From the NCBI GenBank assembly GCA_017472375.1, contig JAFUQL010000010.1, positions 1 to 6,678 on the forward strand: a stretch of DNA of 6,678 nucleotides. Reading direction: 5' to 3'. This document shows, in pieces, positions 1 to 6,010 of the stretch. The position numbers were made by a program, and so were the translations under genes. Position 1 is the first letter of the stretch. Each line of letters starts with the position of its first letter. A model generated the notes under the pieces. The model was not told where the DNA came from and did not search any database. It saw only the letters and a list, made by a program, of their open reading frames with translations. This stretch comes from Oscillospiraceae bacterium (GTDB lineage: Bacteria; Bacillota; Clostridia; Oscillospirales; Ruminococcaceae).

Positions 1-114
1 CAGCACCAGATTTAAGACCTTGGTGGGTCCTCCCGCCGGGACCAGCAGCCGCAAAAGCCCTGTGAGAACGCAGCTGATACACAGAGCCGCCGCCCATTGA
101 CGAACCGCTTCCAT
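1..114 (-). CDS. spoIIIAF: Stage III sporulation protein AF (SpoIIIAF), N-terminal fragment
   Basis: Only the first 38 codons are in the window; the gene runs off at base 1. The ATG at 114-112 directly follows the spoIIIAE stop (TGAATG, no gap), and an AGGAGGT ribosome binding site lies about 8 bases upstream. The fragment begins MEAVRQWAAALCISCVLTGL and continues into a P-A-G-G-P-T-K-V-L-N-L-V-L stretch. A short hydrophobic N-terminal helix followed by a Pro-x-Gly-(x)n-Lys-(V/Y)-(L/V) turn leading to a second hydrophobic helix is the usual SpoIIIAF start. SpoIIIAF is a mother-cell membrane protein with a soluble ring-building domain facing the forespore, part of the SpoIIIA-SpoIIQ channel. 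The identification rests on this short fragment and on its exact place after spoIIIAE. The soluble domain is not visible. Confidence 0.85.
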   Translation of the reverse strand, partial: MEAVRQWAAALCISCVLTGLLRLLVPAGGPTKVLNLVL

Positions 115-1167
115 TCAGCCGCCACCTCCTGTCACGATCATAAGCGCCGTCGCGATCACCACCAGCATAAAAAAGTAGACCATGAGAGCACAGCACAGCT
201 CCACTCCCTTTGCCAGCCCCTCCAAAATGCGCTGCCCATCATCCAGTGCAAGTGCTTTTGAGAGCGCCGCCGCAAGCCGAAGGCCCACACCGTATATGGT
301 GCAACGGATCAGCACCGGACCAAACATCACCGCCAGCCCTCCAATGGCCGCCACCCCCAGCGTTCCTTTCAGCACCTTGAGCCCTGCCAGAACGCTGCCC
401 GCCGCCGAGGAGGCCAGCGAACCTACCACCGGAATGCTCCCGGTAAAGAATTTACCCGCAGTGAGCGCAAGGCTATCGCTGCCGTGTGCAAGGATGCTCT
501 GCAGTCCAAGCACCCCACCCAGCACCATGGAAAGCATACTCAGCACCCAGCGCGCCGCCCGATACAGCAGATTCGCCGCGTCCGGCAGGCCATCCAGTCC
601 GCCGATGCAGGCCGCTGCATGCAGGGCCAGAAAGATATGGAGCAGTGGCAACGCCAGCCCCGTAATGACCTGTGCGGTCAAATTGGCCACTGTCAAAAAC
701 ATCCCGCTGTATACTGCCGCAGCGCCCGGCTGGCCACAGCTGATCAGGATCCCTGTAAATGTGGGTACAAAGGCTCCAAGATAGACAGAACACTGCTGTA
801 CCGTGTCCCCCACATCTGTCAGAAGCGCCAGAATGGGGTCGCTCACTTCCAGAAACACCACGGCTGCCAGGACCGTTTTCATCGGGGTGCTCCACTCGGA
901 ATCTCCGGCGATCCCCTGTACCCCGGCACAAAGCAGAAGCAGTGCCACCGCCCGCGCAAGCATCCGGACCGGTTCCGCAAGCTGGCCCCTAACCAGCTCT
1001 CCCAGTTCCTCCAGCAGCGTGTCCGCATCCAAGGTTCGAAGCTGCTCAGAAATCCCTTTGCCGCCGTCGAGCAGAGATTCCGCAGCATCCTCCCACGCCC
1101 ATGCAGCGGGTGCCAGAGCACACGCCAGCAAGCACAGGGCCATTCCACACACAAGAAATTTTCTCAT
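115..1167 (-). CDS. spoIIIAE: Stage III sporulation protein AE (SpoIIIAE)
   Basis: Polytopic membrane protein of 350 residues, a component of the mother-cell side of the SpoIIIA-SpoIIQ channel that keeps the engulfed forespore active. It starts with a probable signal peptide: MRK, a hydrophobic core at about 4-20 and an A-W-A site near 22-24. An amphipathic region follows (about 27-67), then several hydrophobic segments at roughly 68-88, 97-117, 128-145, 151-187, 207-226, 268-302 and 325-346. The K-F-F-T-G-S-I-P-V-V-G stretch (239-249) matches the conserved K-F-x-x-G-x-(x)-I-P-V-V-G region of the family. It is somewhat shorter than the roughly 400-residue Bacillus protein. The ATG at 1167 overlaps the spoIIIAD stop by four bases (ATGA), with a modest GAGG about 11 bases upstream, which suggests translational coupling. 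The four C-terminal glycines are partly the ribosome binding site of spoIIIAF read as codons. Family assignment is firm; the exact number of membrane passes is my estimate. Confidence 0.96.
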   Translation of the reverse strand: MRKFLVCGMALCLLACALAPAAWAWEDAAESLLDGGKGISEQLRTLDADTLLEELGELVRGQLAEPVRMLARAVALLLLCAGVQGIAGDSEWSTPMKTVLAAVVFLEVSDPILALLTDVGDTVQQCSVYLGAFVPTFTGILISCGQPGAAAVYSGMFLTVANLTAQVITGLALPLLHIFLALHAAACIGGLDGLPDAANLLYRAARWVLSMLSMVLGGVLGLQSILAHGSDSLALTAGKFFTGSIPVVGSLASSAAGSVLAGLKVLKGTLGVAAIGGLAVMFGPVLIRCTIYGVGLRLAAALSKALALDDGQRILEGLAKGVELCCALMVYFFMLVVIATALMIVTGGGG

Positions 1168-1544
1168 TGGAGCAGCCTCATCAATACATCCAGCACCCTC
1201 TGCATGACGGGCATGGCCGCCGCCAGGATCATACAGCGTCCGGCAAAGTCAACGGCCACGGCAAGCGCATTTTGTCCGGCATCTCTGCACAATTCCTGAA
1301 CACACCGGGTCAGCAGTGCGACCCCCGCCGCTTTCATCACGCTTCCCAGCCCCTGCATATCCGCCAGCGACGATATGGACTGCACCCATTGAAAAAAAGG
1401 CAGAGCCCACCCCAGCGCTGCCCCCATGGCCAGCGTTAGCGCTGCCAGCACGGCGATCAGCCCATAAGCAGGTTGATATTGCTTCAACAGGCTGACCAGC
1501 ATCAGGGTGATCAGGAAGAAGCCATACAGTCTGATCGATTCCAT
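1164..1544 (-). CDS. spoIIIAD: Stage III sporulation protein AD (SpoIIIAD)
   Basis: Small membrane protein of 126 residues, the usual family length. Hydrophobic segments lie at about 5-20, 28-50, 68-83 and 97-115. The E-L-C-R-D-A-G-Q-N-A-L stretch (84-94), followed by A-G-R-C-M-I-L near 101-107, corresponds to the highly conserved (I/L)-C-R-D-A-G-E-x-A-L-A...A-G-K region of SpoIIIAD. It is the membrane partner of SpoIIIAC in the mother-cell channel complex. The start at 1544 comes three bases after the spoIIIAC stop (TAA GTC ATG). I see no real Shine-Dalgarno sequence in front, so translation is probably coupled to spoIIIAC. The stop overlaps the spoIIIAE start (ATGA). Confidence 0.96.
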   Translation of the reverse strand: MESIRLYGFFLITLMLVSLLKQYQPAYGLIAVLAALTLAMGAALGWALPFFQWVQSISSLADMQGLGSVMKAAGVALLTRCVQELCRDAGQNALAVAVDFAGRCMILAAAMPVMQRVLDVLMRLLQ

Positions 1545-1547
1545 GAC

Positions 1548-1742
1548 TTAAAGATCGAACAGCGTCTTGATGGTGACGAACAGCTCACTGATCTGGCGGC
1601 ACACGATGGTCAGCACCACCACCAGACCTGCCAGAGTGGTCATCATCGCCTGATCCTCCCGCCCGGAGCGGATCAGCAGTTGGTTCAGCACCGCAACGAT
1701 GATCCCGATGGCCGCGATTTTAAACACAAGATCGATCTCCAT
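1548..1742 (-). CDS. spoIIIAC: Stage III sporulation protein AC (SpoIIIAC)
   Basis: A 64-residue membrane protein of typical length for SpoIIIAC. It has two hydrophobic helices, about 5-24 and 34-48, joined by a polar turn S-G-R-E-D-Q-A-M (26-33), the most recognisable signature of this family. M-E-I-D-L-V-F-K-I-A at the N-terminus also fits the family pattern. It acts with SpoIIIAD in the mother-cell membrane complex facing the forespore. The ATG at 1742 follows the spoIIIAB stop after 21 noncoding bases, the largest gap in the visible operon, which hold an AAGGGA ribosome binding site about 10 bases upstream. An out-of-frame ATG at 1752 opens only a 10-codon reading frame and is ignored. 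Confidence 0.97.
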   Translation of the reverse strand: MEIDLVFKIAAIGIIVAVLNQLLIRSGREDQAMMTTLAGLVVVLTIVCRQISELFVTIKTLFDL

Positions 1743-1763
1743 CCCGTTCCATTCCCTTTCTTG

Positions 1764-2237
1764 TTACACAAGCATGATCGCCGCCAGCATCCCAATACAA
1801 ACTCCGGCAGGCAGCTCCAAACGGGCCGCACGCAGCGCCTCCGCCTTTGCAGCCTGAATGTATGCACCGCATAGCCGGTAATAGTAGTCCGCTTGCCGGC
1901 AGGTCTCCTCCGTACCGACACAGCCGATCCCTTGAAAAAAACACTCAAGCTGTTTGCGGCGGGCCTCCGTGATCTCCTCCGGAAACCGCAGCTCCCGCAG
2001 TCCCTCCGCACGGTCCAGACCAAGCAGCGAAAACTCTCCACAGGCTCGTACTGCTTCGTACAGCTCATCCATCGGCAGCGCCCGATACTGCACTTCGCAG
2101 CGGACCACATCGATCAGCCGCTCGGTCTGTTCCAGCATCAGCACCTGCCTCCGTGTGCACTCTCTGCGCCGCCAGCCTGCACCGGACCCAGCCAGTATCA
2201 GCAGTACAGCGCCGGCCAGCTTGAACGCCACCGTCAC
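1764..2237 (-). CDS. spoIIIAB: Stage III sporulation protein AB (SpoIIIAB), GTG start
   Basis: From the chosen start the protein has 157 residues, near the roughly 170 of Bacillus SpoIIIAB. It has an N-terminal hydrophobic segment (about 5-20), an Arg-rich junction (23-30), a long helical soluble region rich in Glu, Arg and Leu (about 33-140), and a C-terminal hydrophobic segment (about 143-157). This two-ended membrane arrangement with a cytosolic helical middle is that of SpoIIIAB, a membrane protein of the mother-cell channel complex. The GTG at 2237 overlaps the spoIIIAA TGA by four bases (GTGA), and an AGGTGG lies 10 bases upstream. The frame stays open upstream to 2393, but that part lies inside spoIIIAA and has no family resemblance. 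A second GTG at 2231 is possible but is farther from the ribosome binding site. Assignment is sure from context and architecture; the start is fairly sure. Confidence 0.93.
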   Translation of the reverse strand: MTVAFKLAGAVLLILAGSGAGWRRRECTRRQVLMLEQTERLIDVVRCEVQYRALPMDELYEAVRACGEFSLLGLDRAEGLRELRFPEEITEARRKQLECFFQGIGCVGTEETCRQADYYYRLCGAYIQAAKAEALRAARLELPAGVCIGMLAAIMLV

Positions 2238-3139
2238 GGGCAGCACACCACCTGCCGCACCTGACCAGGGGCCTCCTGCCCTTGAAGAAAGACCGCACGC
2301 ACAAAGCCCCCCATTCCCCACAGCGGGCCGCAGCGCCGGACCAGATCCTCCCCGCATTCCCCATGCACGCTGACTACAAAACGCACACCGCACGCAAGGC
2401 CTTGTGCCACCGCAGCCAGATCCGCCTCACCGCCCAACTCATCACACAAAATATACTGTGGTCCCAGGCTGCGCACCGCTCCAAGGATCCCTTCAGCTTT
2501 GGGCACGTCTGAGAGCACGTCGCAATGCAGCGGGACCGGGAGCGCAAAGCCCTTTCCCGAGCAGGGAAACAGTTCACACCTCTCGTCCACCACGGCCACA
2601 CGCATTCCCCGGCGGCTCAGCGCCCGGGCAACATCCCGCAAAAGCGTGGTCTTTCCGCTGCCCGGCGGGCCGGCCACCAGCCAGTTGGCTGAGCGGGCCG
2701 CAAGCTCTTCGACCGCCGGCGGCATCGGCCGGGAACGCGCCCGTGCCACCCGGATGTTCAGCGAGGTCACCGTGCGCCACCCATCCTGCACATCACCGCT
2801 CCAATGGGCGATCCCGGCGACACCGACCCGGTGCCCACCCCGCAGCGTAAAAAAGCCGCGGCTCAACTCCCGTTCAATGCTGTGCACCGAATAACCACAC
2901 AGCGCATGCCAAGCATCCAGCAGCTGGCTCTGTTCCAGCCACAATCCTTCGTCCTCCCGTTCGGTGCACCGCCCGTCGGCGGCCACAATGACCGGTCGCC
3001 CCTGTATCGTCAACGCGACCGGCCGCCCACTGCGCAAGCGGATCTCCTGTACTGCGGCCGCCTGAGGAGCAGGGATCTGATTCAATGTCTGCCTTAAAAA
3101 CGCCGGCAGAAGGCGGATCGCATCAAAGTACTCGTCCAT
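2234..3139 (-). CDS. spoIIIAA: Stage III sporulation protein AA (SpoIIIAA), secretion-type ATPase
   Basis: First gene of the spoIIIA operon, 301 residues, close to the roughly 307 of Bacillus SpoIIIAA. It resembles the ATPases of type II and IV secretion systems and is thought to power the SpoIIIA-SpoIIQ channel from the mother-cell cytosol. Visible features in order: a family N-terminal region with I-R-L-R-S-G-R-P (33-40); C-G-Y-S-V-H-S...L-S-R-G-F-F-T-L-R-G-G-H-R-V-G-V-A-G (81-109), very characteristic of SpoIIIAA; S-L-N-I-R-V-A-R (126-133); Walker A G-P-P-G-S-G-K-T-T (157-165); V-D-E-R-C-E-L (184-190); Walker B Y-I-L-C-D-E-L-G-G (229-237); and S-V-H-G (257-260), the counterpart of the family His box. 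No key residue appears lost. The ATG at 3139 is preceded by GAGGTGAT with a 6-base spacer, so the start is well supported. The gene is preceded by the ligA terminator and a sigma-E-like promoter. Confidence 0.97.
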   Translation of the reverse strand: MDEYFDAIRLLPAFLRQTLNQIPAPQAAAVQEIRLRSGRPVALTIQGRPVIVAADGRCTEREDEGLWLEQSQLLDAWHALCGYSVHSIERELSRGFFTLRGGHRVGVAGIAHWSGDVQDGWRTVTSLNIRVARARSRPMPPAVEELAARSANWLVAGPPGSGKTTLLRDVARALSRRGMRVAVVDERCELFPCSGKGFALPVPLHCDVLSDVPKAEGILGAVRSLGPQYILCDELGGEADLAAVAQGLACGVRFVVSVHGECGEDLVRRCGPLWGMGGFVRAVFLQGQEAPGQVRQVVCCP

Positions 3140-3153
3140 TTATGTATCACCTC
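3140..3153 (-). promoter_or_regulatory. Ribosome binding site of spoIIIAA
   Basis: The minus strand reads GAGGTGAT then ACATAA and the ATG at 3139. Eight bases match the anti-Shine-Dalgarno sequence, at good spacing. It fixes the start of spoIIIAA and is the strongest translation signal at the head of the operon. Confidence 0.8.
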
Positions 3154-3159
3154 AAACGC

Positions 3160-3169
3160 ATTTGTCCAA
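3160..3169 (-). promoter_or_regulatory. Putative SpoIIID binding box upstream of spoIIIAA
   Basis: The minus strand reads TTGGACAAAT, which satisfies every position of the Bacillus SpoIIID consensus WWRRACARNY. It touches the proposed -10 element (3169-3176) and covers the expected transcription start, a place where binding would block the promoter. SpoIIID is a mother-cell regulator and the Bacillus spoIIIA operon is reported to be repressed by it. With equal base frequencies such a match is expected about once per 4,096 positions per strand, so roughly 0.03 times in this intergenic region. Binding in this organism is inference. Confidence 0.45.
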
Positions 3170-3197
3170 TCATATGCGCCGCACCGGCAATGCATTC
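3169..3197 (-). promoter_or_regulatory. Putative sigma-E-type promoter of the spoIIIA operon
   Basis: On the minus strand GAATGCA (3197-3191) and CATATGAT (3176-3169) are separated by 14 bases. CATATGAT agrees with the sigma-E -10 consensus CATACAnT at all defined positions except two. GAATGCA agrees only with the first four positions of the -35 consensus KMATATT. The predicted transcription start would leave a leader of about 22 bases containing the GAGGTGAT ribosome binding site, which is a sensible arrangement. spoIIIA is a known sigma-E operon in Bacillus and the ligA terminator lies just upstream, so a promoter is required here. The exact elements are tentative, mainly because the -35 is poor. 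Confidence 0.45.
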
Positions 3198-3200
3198 CCA

Positions 3201-3239
3201 TAACAAAAAGAGGGCCGCCCCTTTACAGGACGGCCCTCT
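3201..3239 (-). terminator. Rho-independent terminator of ligA
   Basis: A perfect 9-base-pair stem, AGAGGGCCG (3239-3231 on the minus strand) with CGGCCCTCT (3217-3209), can be extended inward by TCC/GGG with one wobble pair, leaving a loop of about 7 bases. A T run follows on the minus strand (3209-3205, then GTTA). It starts 8 bases after the ligA stop. There is no T run on the other side, so it acts only on minus-strand transcripts. It separates ligA from spoIIIA. Confidence 0.92.
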
Positions 3240-3246
3240 GCCACAT

Positions 3247-5244
3247 TCATTCGCTTGTACGCTCTTCGGCGATCATCGCAAGGAACGCCGCCTCGTCGAT
3301 GACCGGGATCCCCAGCGTGTTGGCCTTGGTGAGCTTGCTTCCTGCCGCCTCGCCCGCCAGCACATAGCTGGTCTTTTTGGACACGGAACCGCTGGCCTTG
3401 CCGCCGTTCCGGACGATCAGTTCTTCCGCCTGCACCCGGCTCAAAGTAGGCAGCGTGCCGGTGACCACAATGGTCATGCCGGCCAGCCGGTCGGTCTTTT
3501 CTTCGCCCGTCCAGCGCATATTCACGCCGGCTGCTTCCAGTCGGGCCAGCAGATCGGCGGTACCCTCCCGGGCAAAGAACGCCACTACGCTCTCGGCCAT
3601 GATGCCGCCGAAGCCTTCGATCTGGGCCAATTGTTCGGCGGTCGCTGCACGAACCGCATCCATGCTGCCGAAATGTTCGCCCAGCAGTGCAGCCGCTTTA
3701 TCGCCGATGTTGCGGATGCCCAGGCCAAAGAGCAGCTTATCCAGATTGTTCTGCTTGGATGCTTCAATGGCCGCAAGCAGATTGTCCGCACTCTTATCCT
3801 TGAACTTATCCAGTGTCAGAAGCTGCTCTTTCGTAAGGGTATACAGATCCGCCGCACTGTGAACAAGGCCCTTATCCACCAGCTGCTCTGCCACTTTTTT
3901 GCCCAGACCATCGATGTCCATGGCAGCACGGCTGGCAAAGTGGATGAGATTGCGCAGCGCCTGGGCCGGGCACTCCGGGTTGACACAGCGCAGGGCCGCT
4001 TCTCCCTCCAGATGCACCGCCGCCGCCCCGCAGGAGGGGCAGACCGACGGCATCTGATAGGGCAAGGAGCCCTCGCCATGTTTGACCATTGCCACCACCT
4101 CGGGGATGATGTCACCGGCCTTGCGCACCCGAATGGTGTCACCGATGCGCACATCCATCTGGCGGATGAACTCCTCGTTGTGCAGAATGGCACGCGCCAC
4201 CGTGGTGCCCGCCAGCTGCACCGGCTCAAAGATGGCGGTGGGGGTGAGTACGCCGGTACGGCCCACCGTGATGCGCACATCGGTCAGCACAGTGTCCTTC
4301 TCCTCGGGCGGATACTTGTACGCGATGGCCCAGCGCGGAAATTTGTTGGTGCTGCCCACCATCTCCCGCTGGTCGAAGCGGTCAGTCTTAATGACCGCGC
4401 CGTCGATGTCGTAGGCCAGCTTGCCCCGGGCTTCGCCGATGCGCTCGATCTCACGGATGGCCGCTTCGATGTCCGTGAACACCTTGTAGCGAGGCGACAC
4501 AGGGAAGCCCAGCCGCTTGAGGTAATCCAGACTCTCGTGGTGGCTGGTCAGCGTCTCGCCCTGCACCTGCTGCACGTTGAACACAAAGATGGACAGGCCA
4601 CGCCCGGCAGTCACCTTGCTGTCCTTCTGGCGCAGCGAGCCGGCGGCGGCATTGCGCGGGTTCTTGAAGGGCGCCTTGTCGCTCAGCTCCTGCTCCTCCA
4701 CAAGGCGCTCAAAGGCGGCGTGGGGCATATACACCTCACCGCGCACCTCCAAAAAGGCCGGGGCCTCCTTCAGCTGCTTTGGGATGGCCTTGATGACAGC
4801 AAGGTTCTCGGTCACGTCCTCACCCACCACACCGTCGCCACGGGTGGAGCCCCGCACAAAGCGCCCATCCACATACTCAAGGCTGACCGACAGACCGTCG
4901 ATCTTCTCCTCGACCACGTATTCCACGCTGCCGGCATCTTCCCGCATACGCCGGTCAAAATCCCGCAGTTCGTCGTAAGAAAACGCATCCTGCAGGCTCT
5001 CCATCTTTACGGTATGCACGACCTTATCGAACTTGCCGGAGGGAGTACCTCCCACCTTCTGGGTCGGCGAGTCTGCCGTGACCAGCTCCGGATACTGAGC
5101 TTCCAATGCCTTCAGTTCCCGGGTCAGGGCATCGTACTCGAAATCCTGAAGTTCCGGGGCATCCTGGTCGTAGTAGAGCCGATCGTTTTTTTCAATGACC
5201 GCGCGCAGTTCCTCTGCCCGCAGACGAGCCTGTTCCAGTTCCAT
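3247..5244 (-). CDS. ligA: NAD-dependent DNA ligase LigA
   Basis: Complete bacterial DNA ligase of 665 residues, the usual length. It seals nicks in duplex DNA during replication and repair, using NAD+ to adenylate itself. Domains in order: NAD-binding domain Ia with L-Y-Y-D-Q-D-A-P...D-F-E-Y-D (23-38); adenylation domain with the nucleotidyl Lys in E-K-I-D-G (K114), T-R-G-D-G-x-x-G-E-D-V-T (134-145), L-E-V-R-G-E (165-170), N-P-R-N-A-A-A-G-S-L-R-Q (195-206) and Y-D-I-D-G-A-V-I-K (278-286); OB domain (about 320-395); Cys4 zinc finger with C402, C405, C420 and C425; helix-hairpin-helix region (about 430-575); and C-terminal BRCT domain (about 585-662) with V-V-T-G-T-L and the K-T-S-Y-V-L-A-G-E-A-A-G-S-K-L stretch. 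No catalytic residue is missing. The ATG at 5244 is chosen because M-E-L-E-Q-A opens the family N-terminus and GAGGTG sits 8 bases upstream. The frame stays open to 5319, but those 25 extra codons resemble nothing in the family and contain the promoter. Confidence 0.98.
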   Translation of the reverse strand: MELEQARLRAEELRAVIEKNDRLYYDQDAPELQDFEYDALTRELKALEAQYPELVTADSPTQKVGGTPSGKFDKVVHTVKMESLQDAFSYDELRDFDRRMREDAGSVEYVVEEKIDGLSVSLEYVDGRFVRGSTRGDGVVGEDVTENLAVIKAIPKQLKEAPAFLEVRGEVYMPHAAFERLVEEQELSDKAPFKNPRNAAAGSLRQKDSKVTAGRGLSIFVFNVQQVQGETLTSHHESLDYLKRLGFPVSPRYKVFTDIEAAIREIERIGEARGKLAYDIDGAVIKTDRFDQREMVGSTNKFPRWAIAYKYPPEEKDTVLTDVRITVGRTGVLTPTAIFEPVQLAGTTVARAILHNEEFIRQMDVRIGDTIRVRKAGDIIPEVVAMVKHGEGSLPYQMPSVCPSCGAAAVHLEGEAALRCVNPECPAQALRNLIHFASRAAMDIDGLGKKVAEQLVDKGLVHSAADLYTLTKEQLLTLDKFKDKSADNLLAAIEASKQNNLDKLLFGLGIRNIGDKAAALLGEHFGSMDAVRAATAEQLAQIEGFGGIMAESVVAFFAREGTADLLARLEAAGVNMRWTGEEKTDRLAGMTIVVTGTLPTLSRVQAEELIVRNGGKASGSVSKKTSYVLAGEAAGSKLTKANTLGIPVIDEAAFLAMIAEERTSE

Positions 5245-5290
5245 ATCCCAAACACCTCGCTGGTGATCCTGTATTTTTCCTAAGATTAAT

Positions 5291-5319
5291 AGTATATCAC
5301 ATTCCGGGCCAAAATTCAC
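5291..5319 (-). promoter_or_regulatory. Probable vegetative extended -10 promoter of ligA
   Basis: The minus strand carries TG-A-TATACT (5299-5291), an extended -10 element one base off TATAAT. A weak -35 GTGAAT (5319-5314) lies 17 bases upstream and overlaps the yunB stop codon. The expected transcript starts near 5284, giving a leader of about 40 bases with the GAGGTG ribosome binding site. An independent housekeeping promoter fits an essential gene placed after a sporulation gene. No terminator separates yunB and ligA, so read-through is also possible. Confidence 0.6.
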
Positions 5320-6005
5320 CCAGAGGTTTGGCCGCCGGCATATACCTGCGGCACATCCCCTGCCAGCAGGATCTGCGCCAGAAAGATCTGGTGCTCCACC
5401 TCCACCTGCGTGGTGTGCCCGCCGAACATTGCCCCCATGGTGGCGTAAAAGGTGATGGTCACATCCAACTCGGTCTGGTTGATGCCTGCATGGGTCACAC
5501 TGCTGTCTACGCTGCTGGTCACATATGCATCCCGCAGATAGTGGAACTCCACCTCAGGCCCCCGTTCCGCAGTCACTTTCCATCCAAGCAAGGTACCCAC
5601 CGGCACGTTCAGGATCATCTCCTGCCGTGCCCCCAGGCCCTCGCTGACCGCGCGGGTCAGCACGAGCTGTGCCCGACTCATCGCCTGCGGATTGGCGCGC
5701 ACCGCCAGAATGCTTCCCTGCACATCCTTGTCGTAGGTATACATCTCATCGCCAAGGCTGGGGTCCTCCTCCAGCGCCTGCTGCACCGCCCGGTTGACCG
5801 TTTCGAGGCAAAAGCTTCGGCATTCATACTCGGCCAATGCATTCAAAGTCGGCGGGATGTTCTGCTCGATGCGGAACCCGATCCAGCATCCAAGGGAGAT
5901 CAGCACCAGCAGACAGACCCAGCGCCGGCGCAGCCTGCGCGGCTTCTTCGTGAGCATCTCCGGTTTTGCCTGTTTGTGCCGCACCATTTCATCGCCCCGT
6001 TTCAT
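5316..6005 (-). CDS. yunB: Sporulation protein YunB
   Basis: A 229-residue protein with a basic, Arg/Lys-rich N-terminus (about 1-29), one hydrophobic segment (about 29-45) and a long soluble region predicted outside the cytosol. The soluble part follows the YunB family closely: A-V-Q-Q-A-L-E-E (73-80), Y-D-K-D-x-x-G-S-I (91-99), V-P-V-G-T-L-L-G (134-141), E-R-G-P-E-V-x-F (147-154), the hallmark H-A-G-I-N-Q-T (172-178), and G-D-V-P-Q-V-Y near the C-terminus (216-222). In Bacillus yunB belongs to the sigma-E mother-cell regulon and its loss impairs sporulation; the biochemical role is not known. The ATG at 6005 is the first in-frame start after a TGA. Its best ribosome binding site (AAGGGG, 6023-6018) is 12 bases away, longer than ideal. 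The ATG at 5987, with GGGG 8 bases upstream, is an alternative that removes six residues. Family assignment is strong; the start is less certain. Confidence 0.93.
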   Translation of the reverse strand: MKRGDEMVRHKQAKPEMLTKKPRRLRRRWVCLLVLISLGCWIGFRIEQNIPPTLNALAEYECRSFCLETVNRAVQQALEEDPSLGDEMYTYDKDVQGSILAVRANPQAMSRAQLVLTRAVSEGLGARQEMILNVPVGTLLGWKVTAERGPEVEFHYLRDAYVTSSVDSSVTHAGINQTELDVTITFYATMGAMFGGHTTQVEVEHQIFLAQILLAGDVPQVYAGGQTSG

Positions 6006-6010
6006 ACCAT
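6002..6010 (-). other. Two-codon mini-ORF overlapping the yunB start
   Basis: The minus strand reads ATG GTA TGA at 6010-6002. Its ATG lies 7 bases after AAGGGG, the ideal spacing, while the yunB ATG at 6005 overlaps the mini-ORF stop (ATGA). The arrangement resembles translational coupling from a minimal ORF. That it is translated is inference; two codons can occur by chance. Confidence 0.3.

Noticed and set aside
182..1299. Long plus-strand frames opposite spoIIIAE and spoIIIAD
   Set aside because: Low-complexity Ser/Pro/Gln-rich translations that mirror the codons of well-supported minus-strand genes.
1473..1874. A 133-codon plus-strand frame opposite spoIIIAC and its flanks
   Set aside because: It spans the ends of three minus-strand genes, is His/Gln-rich and shows no family resemblance.
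2238..2393. N-terminal extension of spoIIIAB inside spoIIIAA
   Set aside because: The frame is open by chance within spoIIIAA. The SpoIIIAB family begins at the hydrophobic helix, and the GTG at 2237 has a ribosome binding site and a GTGA junction.
3201..3239. Bidirectional function of the ligA terminator
   Set aside because: The plus-strand side of the stem is followed by GCCACATTCA with no T run, and no plus-strand gene approaches it.
3085..5283. A 732-codon open frame on the plus strand opposite ligA
   Set aside because: It is antisense to a complete, clearly recognised ligase. The product is rich in His, Gln and Arg without domain character, and such long antisense frames are common in GC-rich genes. 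No ribosome binding site or promoter supports it.
5245..5319. Upstream ATG at 5319 as the ligA start
   Set aside because: The extra 25 residues do not resemble a LigA N-terminus and contain the -10 element and ribosome binding site of the start at 5244.
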